DNA of 64,000 bases, taken from positions 1,488,001 to 1,552,000 of the forward strand of contig OZ220747.1 in the NCBI GenBank assembly GCA_965117015.1, read 5' to 3'. This DNA is from Aldehydirespirator sp965117015. GTDB taxonomy: Bacteria > Actinomycetota > Acidimicrobiia > Acidimicrobiales > Aldehydirespiratoraceae. This document shows, one piece after another, positions 48,550 through 56,314 of this stretch. The position numbers and the translations under genes were made by a program. The notes below the pieces were generated by a model that did no database searches, was not told the origin of the DNA, and saw only the letters and a program-made list of their open reading frames with translations. The number at the start of each line of letters is the position of its first letter. Position 1 is the stretch's first letter.

Positions 48550-48578
48550 TTGCACTACAAGATATTTGAAGCTATTCT
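48550..48578 (+). promoter_or_regulatory. Sigma-70-like promoter, TTGCAC-N17-TATTCT
   Basis: TTGCAC at 48550-48555 and TATTCT at 48573-48578 are separated by exactly 17 bases in a stretch that is much richer in A and T than its surroundings. It lies about 105 bases before the ATG at 48683. Confidence 0.45.
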
Positions 48579-48682
48579 GATCTAAGAGCTTCGCCATCGG
48601 GCCATACAGCGGTGCGCCACTGTCCTTCATCACGCGTACGAGTTGCACCCGCATCCGCGCCGCTGGGCCCAGGAGAAGCCCC

Positions 48683-49201
48683 ATGACATCAGTCGCCCCC
48701 GCCCACCGGGCAGAACCGCCGATGACCCACACCCCCGATCCGGCAACAACATCGCCAGCTCAGACCGTCGACGACGCGGTCGAGGCTTCGACCACCAGGT
48801 CCAGATTGCGAGACGAGATCGTCGAGAACCCGCTGCTCAGCCTCTTCTTCGGGCTCATCCTGGCCCTGCTGACCTTCTTCGGCACTCTGACGGTAGGGGT
48901 ACTCCTCTTCTTCTTGAACGACATCAACGACGGCCAAGACAGTCTCGGGGAGCGCATCGACCGCGTTGAGGTGAGTCTCGGGGAGCGCATCGACCGCGTT
49001 GACCAGCGCATCGATGGCCTCGAGGCCAGGATGGGCGCCGGATTCGCGGAGCAGGGTGCCCAGATTGCCGGGCTCGACCGCAAGCTGGCCGCCCTGATCG
49101 CTCACCTGAACGCCACGGAGGCGGTAGATGCGGCGCTCGAACACAGATTGTTGGTCCCGGGCGCGGGGACCCGCGAGCCCGAAGGCGAGCCGCTCAGCTG
49201 A
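48683..49201 (+). CDS. Membrane-anchored coiled-coil protein
   Basis: A 172-residue protein: about 50 disordered residues, a single membrane helix (51-78, LLSLFFGLILALLTFFGTL and on) and then a coiled coil. The coil holds an 11-residue repeat SLGERIDRVEV / SLGERIDRVDQ (87-108), encoded by a perfect-looking 33-base tandem repeat, followed by QRIDGLEARMGAGFAEQGAQIAGLDRKLAALIAHL. The pattern recalls phage-like or dynamin-associated small coiled-coil proteins, but I do not recognise a family. AGGAGAAG precedes the ATG. An alternative start is the ATG at 48722. Confidence 0.68.
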   Translation: MTSVAPAHRAEPPMTHTPDPATTSPAQTVDDAVEASTTRSRLRDEIVENPLLSLFFGLILALLTFFGTLTVGVLLFFLNDINDGQDSLGERIDRVEVSLGERIDRVDQRIDGLEARMGAGFAEQGAQIAGLDRKLAALIAHLNATEAVDAALEHRLLVPGAGTREPEGEPLS

Positions 49202-49237
49202 ACCTCCGATCCCTAGGCTGGCCGGTGAGGGCTTGAT

Positions 49238-49714
49238 GTGCGGGAAGCAGTTGACCGGGAGTTCGTGGTGGAAGCGGCGCGCGACGAGGTTTGGCCCCGG
49301 CTGCTGGATGTGCACGCGGTGGCGTCGTGGCTGCCGATCATGCACTCGGTGACTGAGGTGTCGTCGGGCGCTGACAGCATCGACGGCTCCAGTTTCCAGG
49401 CCGCCTTCGAGGACAAGGTGGGTCCGTTCTCGCTGCGGGCCGACCTGCATATCGAGGTGGCCGGGGTGCTCGAGCCCGAGGAGGTGTCCATCCGGGCCCG
49501 GGGCGAGGACCGCCAGATCCGCTCCCGCATCATGATCGACGCCGCGGCCCGCCTGTTCGACGCCGGCCCGGGCCGGACCCGGGTCGAACTGAGCGGCTCC
49601 TACGAGATCACCGGCCGGGTGGCCACCCTCGGCGCCGGCGTGATCCGCTCCAAGGCCACCAAGCTCATAGACACCTTCTGTACCAACGCCGCCGCCGGCC
49701 TCGCCGGTTCCTGA
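49238..49714 (+). CDS. CoxG-type SRPBCC protein of a molybdenum-hydroxylase operon
   Basis: A 158-residue START-like protein: VDREFVVEAARDEVWPRLLDVHAVASWLP, an IDGSSFQAAFEDKVGPF strand pattern and ITGRVATLGAGVIRSKATKLIDTFCTN. CoxG proteins of this type are encoded with CO dehydrogenase-like enzymes and are thought to recruit or anchor them to the membrane. The GTG at 49238 is used. The FAD, iron-sulfur and molybdenum subunit genes follow at once, so the four form a G-M-S-L operon. Confidence 0.82.
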   Translation: MREAVDREFVVEAARDEVWPRLLDVHAVASWLPIMHSVTEVSSGADSIDGSSFQAAFEDKVGPFSLRADLHIEVAGVLEPEEVSIRARGEDRQIRSRIMIDAAARLFDAGPGRTRVELSGSYEITGRVATLGAGVIRSKATKLIDTFCTNAAAGLAGS

Positions 49715-49773
49715 GAGGCGCTGGTTCTTGTAGGAGTGGGCCACACGGTCGGCTCTCCACAAGGATTGGGCTG

Positions 49774-50565
49774 ATGGCTGTGCTGCCTGAGCTTGGGCTG
49801 GTCCGCTCCGAGGAGTTGGACGAGGTGCTGGCTGCGGTCGACTACGACCATGCGCCCTACGCCGGGGGCACGGAGCTCGTGCCGGCCATGGGCCTGGGCC
49901 TGCGCCGGCCGACCGCCATTGTGGACCTCAAACGGGTCGAGACTCTGAAGGGGATCGAGGTCGACGCCGAGGAACGCACGGTGACCATCGGCGCGGCTGT
50001 CACCCACCGGCGGTTGTCGGACCACAGGGGCGTCCGCGAGCATCTGCCGACGCTGGCCGCGGCGGCGTCCCGGGTGGGAAATGCCCGGGTGCGCTCCAGC
50101 GGTACCGTCGGCGGCAACCTCTGCTTCGCCGAGCCCCGTTCCGACCTGGGCTGCGTGTTACTGGCCCTGGACGCGACGGCGGAAGTCCGCTCCGCTGCCG
50201 GTGCCCGCACCCTCGGAATCGACGAGCTGATTGTGGGCGCGTTTGAGACGTCGCTGGACGAGAGCGAGATCCTCGTCGCCGTGACCGTGCCGTTCGAGCC
50301 GCCGGGCATGTCGTACTGGAAGCTCCAGAGCTACGAGCGACCCACCCTCGGAGTGGCCCTGGTTGTGACCGCCGAACAGTGGGAGGTCACCGTGGGCGCG
50401 GCCACCGAGCGCCCCACCCGCATTGTGCTCGCCGCGGACGACACCGCTGGACTGTCCGCCTTCGTCGACGGGCTGGAGTTCAGCGACGACATGACCGGCC
50501 CGCCTGACTACAAGCGGTCGGTGCTGCGGACCTACTTGGAGCGCGCTCTGGGAGTGGCGTGGTGA
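49774..50565 (+). CDS. FAD-binding subunit of molybdenum hydroxylase (CoxM/XdhB-like)
   Basis: A 263-residue FAD subunit with the two family motifs: PYAGGTELVPAMGLGLRRPTAIVDLKRV and RSSGTVGGNLCFAEPRSDLG. It takes electrons from the iron-sulfur subunit and passes them to an acceptor. AAGGATT lies ten bases before the ATG. Its stop overlaps the start of the iron-sulfur subunit (GTGA). Slightly shorter than usual at the C-terminus but complete. Confidence 0.9.
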   Translation: MAVLPELGLVRSEELDEVLAAVDYDHAPYAGGTELVPAMGLGLRRPTAIVDLKRVETLKGIEVDAEERTVTIGAAVTHRRLSDHRGVREHLPTLAAAASRVGNARVRSSGTVGGNLCFAEPRSDLGCVLLALDATAEVRSAAGARTLGIDELIVGAFETSLDESEILVAVTVPFEPPGMSYWKLQSYERPTLGVALVVTAEQWEVTVGAATERPTRIVLAADDTAGLSAFVDGLEFSDDMTGPPDYKRSVLRTYLERALGVAW

Positions 50566-51053
50566 CCGTCCCGGCTGCGACCTCGACCGTGATCCAGTGC
50601 CGGGTCAACGGGCGGGACGTTGAGATGCTGGTGCCGGTGCGGCTCACTGTGGCCGAGTTGCTGCGGGACGGCCTCGGGCTCACCGGCACCAAGGTCAGCT
50701 GCGAGATGCAGGTGTGCGGGGTGTGCACAGTGCTGGTGGACGGCAACCCGGTCAGCTCCTGCACCACTCTGGCCTGCGACCTCGATGGCACCGAGGTGCT
50801 CACCGTCGAGGGCCTCGCTCAGGGCCGGGACCTGCACCCGATGCAGGAGGCGTTCATGGCGTCCAACGCCCTGCAGTGCGGCTTCTGCACGCCCGGGTTC
50901 ATCATGATGGCCGTCGCCCTTCTGGACGCCCATCCCGACGCCGACCAGGCCGAAGTGCGGGAGTGGATGGACGGCAACCTCTGCCGCTGCACCGGCTACG
51001 CGCCCATCGAGACCGCGGTCACCGTCGCCGCCTCCCGGATGGACGCCCAGTGA
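50562..51053 (+). CDS. [2Fe-2S] subunit of molybdenum hydroxylase (CoxS/XdhC-like)
   Basis: A 163-residue protein with both clusters: C47, C52, C55 and C67 for the plant-type cluster, then C106, C109, C141 and C143 for the second. The order and spacing are regular for this family. The GTG at 50562 overlaps the stop of the FAD subunit; a GTG directly before it (50559) is an alternative. It carries electrons from the molybdenum site to FAD. Confidence 0.92.
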   Translation: MTVPAATSTVIQCRVNGRDVEMLVPVRLTVAELLRDGLGLTGTKVSCEMQVCGVCTVLVDGNPVSSCTTLACDLDGTEVLTVEGLAQGRDLHPMQEAFMASNALQCGFCTPGFIMMAVALLDAHPDADQAEVREWMDGNLCRCTGYAPIETAVTVAASRMDAQ

Positions 51054-53299
51054 CCGGGTCCGAGCCCCGGCGGGACGGCTGGGAGAAGGTCACCGGGCGG
51101 GCCCGTTACGCCGTCGACGCGGTCCTGCCCAACATGGCCCACGCCGCGGTGGTTCGCTCTGAGCGGGCCCACGCCTACATTTCCGGCATCGACCGGGCCG
51201 AGGCCGAGGCCGCGCCCGGCGTGATCGCGGTGGTGATCGCCGAGGATCTCGGTGACCTGGGCCGTCGCTTCGGCCACATCGTGCCCGACCACGCCATCCT
51301 GGCCGAGGGCAAGGTCCGCTACTTCGGCGAGCCGGTGGCGGTGGTGGTGGCCGAGACCCCGCACCAGGCCGCCGACGCCGCCGAGCTGGTGTGGGTCGAC
51401 TACGACGACCTGCCCGCCCTCACCGACGCGGCCACTGCCCTGGCCTCCGACGTTCTCATCCACGAGCAGTCCTACGTCGAGCCGGGCCAGAGGTTCCTGG
51501 ATGTGGCCCCGGCCGCCTCCACCGACAACGTCGCCCACCGCAACGAGTTGGCCTGGGGCGACGTCGAGACCTCGCTGGCCCGCGCCGCCACCGTGGTGGA
51601 GACCACGACGACTTTCCCCCTCGTCTACGGCTACGCCATGGAGACCTACAACGCCCTGGCCGACTGGCAGCCGGGCTCCCTGCACGTGGTGTCCACCGCC
51701 CAGCACCCGCTGATGGTGCGCAGGGAGCTGGCCCGGATGTTCTCGCTGCCGCTGGCCGCGGTGCGGGTGGAGGTGCCCTACATCGGGGGCGGCTACGGCT
51801 CGAAGTCCTACACCAAGCTGGAGCCCCTGGCTGCCGCCGCCTCGTGGGCCTCGGGACGTCCCGTCAAGGTCACCACCGATGTCGAGGCGGCCATGTACAC
51901 CACCCGGGCCGACGGGGCGCTGGTGACCGTACGCACCGGTTTCGACTCCGGCGCCCGGATCGTGGCCCGCGACATCGACATCCGTTTCGACACCGGCGCC
52001 TACGCCGACAACAGCCCGCTGGTGCTCACCAAGAGCATCAACCGCAGCTTCGGTCCCTACCGGATGCCCAATCTGCGGGTGAGGGGCGTGGCCGCCTACA
52101 CCAATACCTCCCCGGCATCGTCTTACCGGGGCTTCGGCGCCCCCCAGGCGGCGCTGGCCGGCGAGCTGAACATGGACATGGCCGCCGACCGGCTGGGCGT
52201 CGATCCGGTCGAGTTGCGCCGCCGCAACCTGCTGGCCCCCGGTGACACGCTCATCGAGGGCAAGCGTCCTCTAGACGCCGACCTGGTCGCCGACCTCGAT
52301 GCGGTGGCCAGCGCCCTGGACACCCACGCCGCCGCTCCCGCCCCCGGCACGCTGCGGGGCCGGGCGGTGGCCGTCACCGCCAGCGACGCCGGCGCCTCGC
52401 CCATCTCGACCGCCCAGGTGCGCATGCACGCCGACGGCTCGGTGACCCTGCTGGTGAGCAGCACCGAGATGGGCCAGGGCAGCCGCACCGCCCTGGCCCA
52501 AATCGCAGCTCGGGAGCTGTGCGTTCCGATCGATGAGGTGGCCGTCGGCCAGAGCGACACCCGGTTCACGCCGTTCGAGTGGACCACCGGCGCCAGCCGC
52601 ACCACCACCGTCGTGGGCCTGGCCGTCCAAGCCGCGTGCGCCGATCTGTGGGACAATTTGAGGGACCGGGCCGCCGATTCGGCCGGAGTGCCGGTCGACG
52701 ACGTGAGGGTGAGCGACGGCCTGATCCATGCCGGCGACGGGGTGCTCACCCCGGCCGAGGTGATCCGCAAGTGGTTCGGTGCCGACGCCGGCGAGGTGGT
52801 GGGCGTGGGTGTGGTCCGCCGTGACGGAGCCACCGCGGTCCTGCCGCCGTTCTGGGAGATCGGTGCGGTGGGGGTGGAGGTGTCGGTGGACGAGGCGACG
52901 GGCGAGGTGACCGTCGAGCATCTGGTCACGGTGGGCGACGTGGGCCATGCGGTGAACCCGGATCTGGTGAAGGGCCAGGACCTGGGCGCGGCCACCCAGG
53001 GGTTGGGCATCGCCCTGTGGGAGGAGATGGTCTACGACGGTGAGCAGCTCACCAACCCCAACCTGGTCGAGTACCGGGTGCCCCGCCTGCGAGACACCCC
53101 CCGTCGCATCACGTCGGTGCTGGCGGAGCGGGGCGACGGGGCCGGCCCCTACGGCGCAAAGGGCGCCGGCGAGGGTGCTCTCAACCCGGTCCCGGCTGCG
53201 GTGGCCGCGGCAGTGGGCCGGGCCGTGGGCGCCTGGCCGACCGAGCTGCCGTTGACGCCGCCGAGGGTCTGGTCCCTCCTCCAGCAGGCCCAGCAATAG
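51050..53299 (+). CDS. Molybdopterin-binding subunit of molybdenum hydroxylase (xanthine dehydrogenase family)
   Basis: A 749-residue catalytic subunit: GWEKVTGRARYAVDAVLP at the start, YIGGGYGSKSYTKLEPLAA, TEMGQGSRTALAQIAARELC and GAKGAGE (about 702-708) with the catalytic glutamate. The active-site loop is SYRGFGAPQ (about 357), which fits xanthine dehydrogenase or nicotinate hydroxylase-like enzymes and not form I CO dehydrogenase (AYRCSFR). It hydroxylates an unknown heterocycle or aldehyde using water. The GTG at 51050 overlaps the previous stop (GTGA). It ends the operon before a palindromic terminator. Confidence 0.9.
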   Translation: MTGSEPRRDGWEKVTGRARYAVDAVLPNMAHAAVVRSERAHAYISGIDRAEAEAAPGVIAVVIAEDLGDLGRRFGHIVPDHAILAEGKVRYFGEPVAVVVAETPHQAADAAELVWVDYDDLPALTDAATALASDVLIHEQSYVEPGQRFLDVAPAASTDNVAHRNELAWGDVETSLARAATVVETTTTFPLVYGYAMETYNALADWQPGSLHVVSTAQHPLMVRRELARMFSLPLAAVRVEVPYIGGGYGSKSYTKLEPLAAAASWASGRPVKVTTDVEAAMYTTRADGALVTVRTGFDSGARIVARDIDIRFDTGAYADNSPLVLTKSINRSFGPYRMPNLRVRGVAAYTNTSPASSYRGFGAPQAALAGELNMDMAADRLGVDPVELRRRNLLAPGDTLIEGKRPLDADLVADLDAVASALDTHAAAPAPGTLRGRAVAVTASDAGASPISTAQVRMHADGSVTLLVSSTEMGQGSRTALAQIAARELCVPIDEVAVGQSDTRFTPFEWTTGASRTTTVVGLAVQAACADLWDNLRDRAADSAGVPVDDVRVSDGLIHAGDGVLTPAEVIRKWFGADAGEVVGVGVVRRDGATAVLPPFWEIGAVGVEVSVDEATGEVTVEHLVTVGDVGHAVNPDLVKGQDLGAATQGLGIALWEEMVYDGEQLTNPNLVEYRVPRLRDTPRRITSVLAERGDGAGPYGAKGAGEGALNPVPAAVAAAVGRAVGAWPTELPLTPPRVWSLLQQAQQ

Positions 53300-53319
53300 C
53301 CGTACAAGACAGCCCCCTC

Positions 53320-53374
53320 AGAAATCTCGGGTTGGAAATGTGGGGTATGTCCCCAGAATCGCACCGAGATTTCT
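53320..53374. terminator. Nested palindrome between convergent genes
   Basis: AGAAATCTCGG (53320-53330) pairs perfectly with CCGAGATTTCT (53364-53374); inside it TGGGG-TATGT-CCCCA forms a second hairpin. It lies between the molybdenum-subunit stop at 53299 and the GNAT gene stop at 53384 and can end transcription from both sides. It shares CTCGGGTTGG with the tandem repeats at 40885. Confidence 0.6.
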
Positions 53375-53383
53375 TGGCGGCGG

Positions 53384-54490
53384 CTAGGCGGCGTCCTCGG
53401 CTAGCAGCGCCAGGGCGGCGTCGAGGTACTGCTCGGCGGCCTGGGTCATGCGGATCAGCCCGTAGCCGTCGAGCACGGCCCGCTTGAGACGCTCAGGGCT
53501 GGCCCGGCGCAGCGTGGCCTGCTGTATCACGCCGGCCACCGCATGGACGGGCTGATCGCCGGCCCCGGACCGGCCCAGCAGTTCCTGCCGCTTGTGCCTC
53601 ACCACCTCCGCGATCTCGTTGAGGGGCACCTCGTACAGCGAGCGCTCGCCCAGCTCCCGCACCACCACCGCCGACGTCCCGGCCAGCCGAAGCACCTGCT
53701 GGACCTCACCCCCGTTGTCCAGCTCGTCGACCTCTACCTGGCCCCGCAGCGTGAGCCGTCCCAGGGCCTGCTCCATAGGCGCCCGGGCCCGCTGGGTGAC
53801 CTTCGACGATCCCGCCCCCCGGATGTAGAGCCGGTAGGCCCGGTCGGCGGTCACCGGGCCCTCGGCGCTCACGATCTCCAGCAGGTAGGTGGCCACTTGA
53901 GAGACCGGAGCAGTGCGGGGATCGGGCAGCCCGTCTCCCTGCCAGGCCTCATGGGGCCGGGGACCGGCCGCAGTGTCGTAGGCGACGGCCGGCACCCCGT
54001 CGCTGCTGTCACCGGCAGAGGCAGCGTCAGCCGCCTCCGTCCCACCCGGAACGGGCTGCAGTTCCATCCAGCCTTCCGGCGCGGGCGGCTCGGTGAACCC
54101 GAACGACCGGTACAACTCGTGCGCATCTCCGGTCTTCAGCAGCAGCCGTTTGATCCCGGCCACCGCCGGGTGCTCGCAGGCCGCGGCCACCACCGCGCGG
54201 CCCAGCCCCAGACCCCGGTGCTCGGCCAGCACGTACACGTCGGTCAGCCAGCCGAACGTCGCCCGGTCGGTCACGATCCGCGCCCCGCCCACCATCGACC
54301 CATCCGGCGCATACACCCCCAGCACCACGCTGTTGGCCGCGCCCTCCGCCGTCTGCTCCCGGCTGCGCCCGGCCGCCCAGTACCCCTCAACCTCGAGGAA
54401 GTCGTGCATAGCGTCGGCATCGAACCGTGCCGGGTCGTCGGAGATCACATACTCCCCGCACCGCCACTCGCACGGACCCCCCTCGCTCAC
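53384..54490 (-). CDS. GNAT acetyltransferase fused to a C-terminal helical/winged domain
   Basis: A 368-residue two-domain protein. The first 150 residues are a GNAT fold (VVLGVYAPDGSMVGGARIVTDRATFGWLTDVYVLAEHRGLGLGRAVVAAACEH, the acetyl-CoA site, and ELYRSFGFTEP). After a variable linker, TAPVSQVATYLLEIVSAEGPVTADRAYRLYIRGAGSSKVTQRARAPMEQALGRLTLRGQVEVDELDNGG resembles the DUF3320-like winged domain of some helicases. I have not seen this fusion described. The GTG at 54490 stands eight bases after a TAGCGT box, so the gene is probably leaderless. Confidence 0.75.
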   Translation of the reverse strand: MSEGGPCEWRCGEYVISDDPARFDADAMHDFLEVEGYWAAGRSREQTAEGAANSVVLGVYAPDGSMVGGARIVTDRATFGWLTDVYVLAEHRGLGLGRAVVAAACEHPAVAGIKRLLLKTGDAHELYRSFGFTEPPAPEGWMELQPVPGGTEAADAASAGDSSDGVPAVAYDTAAGPRPHEAWQGDGLPDPRTAPVSQVATYLLEIVSAEGPVTADRAYRLYIRGAGSSKVTQRARAPMEQALGRLTLRGQVEVDELDNGGEVQQVLRLAGTSAVVVRELGERSLYEVPLNEIAEVVRHKRQELLGRSGAGDQPVHAVAGVIQQATLRRASPERLKRAVLDGYGLIRMTQAAEQYLDAALALLAEDAA

Positions 54491-54498
54491 GGTGCCCG

Positions 54499-54504
54499 AC
54501 GCTA
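54499..54504 (-). promoter_or_regulatory. TANNNT -10 element for the leaderless GNAT gene
   Basis: TAGCGT with eight bases to the GTG at 54490 and no ribosome-binding site between. Confidence 0.48.
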
Positions 54505-54531
54505 CCGGTTGCGCCCAGAGGCACGAACAGG

Positions 54532-54826
54532 GCAGGTCCAGTTCGTGACCGCCGCGAGCTGGAGGCTCTGGCGTCGTGGGGTGTGCTGTCGCCGAGGCTG
54601 GTGATGGCCCACGCGGGCCCCGGCACTTGCCCTGGATCGCGAGATTGGTAGTCTCGAAGCGGGTAAGCGGGCCGATTTGGCCGTGGTTCGGCGCGACCGT
54701 CTGCACACCACCCCGGCTGGCGGCGCCGATGTCTTCTCGGAGTTGGTCTACGCCCACACCTCCGCCGACGTCGACACCGTGCTGGTCGACGGCCGGGTGG
54801 TAGTAGCCGACGGCCACCCCGGCTAG
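54532..54826 (+). pseudogene. Amidohydrolase remnant (internal deletion and frameshift)
   Basis: Two pieces of an AtzA/TrzA-type amidohydrolase are visible. The first, about 54532-54615, reads DRRELEALASWGVLSPRLVMAHA, matching the middle barrel (position of a metal-binding histidine). The second, 54631-54826 in another frame, reads EIGSLEAGKRADLAVVRRDRL and TVLVDGRVVVADGHPG before a TAG, the usual C-terminus of the family. Everything between, including the conserved Asp, is lost. It is the only visible content of the 414-base gap between the GNAT and Fic genes besides promoters. Confidence 0.72.
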
Positions 54827-54846
54827 CCGCGGTAGTTGCAGTTTAT

Positions 54847-54869
54847 TACTAATTCTGGCAAGATTAGTA
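54847..54869. promoter_or_regulatory. TACTAAT-N9-ATTAGTA operator-like palindrome before the Fic gene
   Basis: TACTAAT (54847-54853) and ATTAGTA (54863-54869) form a 7-base inverted repeat in an AT-rich stretch that includes a TAGTAT box. The start codon of the Fic gene is 35 bases further. Related ACTAAT/TTAGTAG sequences follow the gene at 56269-56302. Confidence 0.55.
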
Positions 54870-54903
54870 GTATCCTCCTGCCTCGGGAAGAAGGGGCACC
54901 AGA

Positions 54904-56265
54904 ATGAAGAAGCCCTTGCCGCCTCCGGATATGGCGGAGCTGTTGTCGGAGATTGCCGACCGCGGTCCTCAACGGGCTTTCGACCTGTTCGCGAGCGGCC
55001 GTCCGGTAGATGAGAAGGGTCGCTACCTGCACTGGGACCAGATGCGGCACCGGCAGCCTCCCGAGAGGTTGACGCTTGACGAGTGGTGGGTCAGCACCGC
55101 CGCGAGCCGGGCAAACAACGCCCGGACGTTGCCGTTCACCGGCACCGACGGCGAGCCCTTCCGGTTCACCAACATCGACCGCATCCAAGAGATGGTCCAC
55201 CGCATCGACCAGCAGGCCAGCGGCCGTATCGAAACCGACGACATCGTCGCCAACGCCGGTTCCCGCAACCGCTATCTGGTCTCGTCGTTGGTCGAGGAGG
55301 CCATCACATCCAGTCTTCTGGAGGGCGCGGCCACCACTCGTCGTGTCGCCAAGGAACTCCTGAGGACTAGACGCGCGCCGCGTGACACAGGCGAGCGAAT
55401 GATCCGCAACAACTACTTGGCAATGCGAATGGCCCAGGAGGTCGCCGGCTCTGGTGAGCCCCTAGTCCCCGATGATGTCCTTGAGCTGCATCGCATCGTC
55501 ACCGAGGGGACCCTCGACGATGAGTCCGAATCGGGAAGACTCCAGGAGCCTGGCGAGGCCCGGGTGGTAGTCGAGTGGGATCACGCCGAAGTCCTGCATG
55601 TGCCGCCGCCCGCCGAGGAACTCCCGGCTCGACTCGAGCAGTTCTGCGCGTTCGCCAACGGAGATGTGGGCGAGGGCTTCCTGCATCCCGTTGTGCGAGC
55701 CATCCTGCTCCACTTCTGGATCGGCTACGACCACCCCTTCGCCGACGGCAACGGTCGCACGGCCCGGGCCCTCTTCTACTGGTCGATGCTTCGGTCTGGG
55801 TATTGGCTGGCCCAGTACATCTCTATCTCGTCCATTCTCCGAAAGTCGCTCAGCGAGTACGTCCTCTCGTACCTGTACACCGAGACCGACTCCAACGACG
55901 TCACCTACTTCGTGATCCACCAACTTGAGGTGTTGGAGCTCGCCATCGAAGAGTTGCGGACCTACCTGGGTCGAAGAGTCTCGGAGATCTCCGAGGTGGA
56001 GAAGCTGATGCGTGGTGTTCCGGACCTCAACCACCGTCAGCTTGCGGTTATCGGAGAGGCCTTGCGTGACCCCGATGCGTACTTCACGATCGCTGGACAC
56101 GAACGCGTGCACCGCGTGGCGTATCAGTCTGCGCGGACTGACTTGCTAGGCCTGCAGAACCTGGGCGTGTTCCGCAGGGTGCAGTCGGGCAAGAAGTTCG
56201 AGTTCTGGCCCGTCAATGATCTCTCGGATCGACTTCGAGCGTTGGCCGACGAATCACACCGGTGA
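54904..56265 (+). CDS. Fic-domain AMPylator with inhibitory helix and C-terminal winged helix
   Basis: A 453-residue Fic protein. The active-site motif HPFADGNGRTAR is at about 277-288. SSLLEG (about 137-142) fits the class II inhibitory motif [S/T]xxxE[G/N], in an N-terminal helix. The C-terminal 90 residues (LNHRQLAVIGEALRDPDAYFTIAGHERVHRVAYQSARTDLLGLQNLGVFRRVQSG) look like a winged helix-turn-helix. Fic enzymes transfer AMP to target proteins and are kept silent by the inhibitory glutamate. AAGGGG precedes the ATG. ATTAGTA-type palindromes on both sides suggest that it binds its own control region. Base composition at its flanks is distinctly AT-rich, which hints at acquisition. Confidence 0.9.
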   Translation: MKKPLPPPDMAELLSEIADRGPQRAFDLFASGRPVDEKGRYLHWDQMRHRQPPERLTLDEWWVSTAASRANNARTLPFTGTDGEPFRFTNIDRIQEMVHRIDQQASGRIETDDIVANAGSRNRYLVSSLVEEAITSSLLEGAATTRRVAKELLRTRRAPRDTGERMIRNNYLAMRMAQEVAGSGEPLVPDDVLELHRIVTEGTLDDESESGRLQEPGEARVVVEWDHAEVLHVPPPAEELPARLEQFCAFANGDVGEGFLHPVVRAILLHFWIGYDHPFADGNGRTARALFYWSMLRSGYWLAQYISISSILRKSLSEYVLSYLYTETDSNDVTYFVIHQLEVLELAIEELRTYLGRRVSEISEVEKLMRGVPDLNHRQLAVIGEALRDPDAYFTIAGHERVHRVAYQSARTDLLGLQNLGVFRRVQSGKKFEFWPVNDLSDRLRALADESHR

Positions 56266-56268
56266 CAT

Positions 56269-56302
56269 ACTAATCTACTACTAATATCTACTAAATTAGT
56301 AG
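56269..56302. promoter_or_regulatory. ACTAAT repeats and CTACTAA-A-TTAGTAG palindrome after the Fic gene
   Basis: ACTAAT occurs at 56269 and 56280, then a perfect 15-base palindrome at 56288-56302. The sequence mirrors the one before the gene. It could be a second operator, the boundary of an acquired unit, or a terminator between the convergent Fic and phosphorylase genes. Confidence 0.5.
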
Positions 56303-56314
56303 TTGGCGTGCTCC

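Noticed and set aside
48508..48732. Minus-strand frame of 74 codons in the AT-richer gap
   Set aside because: It overlaps the end of the LLM gene and the start of the coiled-coil gene, has no ribosome-binding site and no recognisable similarity. A promoter on the plus strand explains the base composition.
51050..53299. Aerobic CO dehydrogenase large subunit
   Set aside because: The form I loop AYRCSFR is absent; SYRGFGAPQ is of the xanthine dehydrogenase type.
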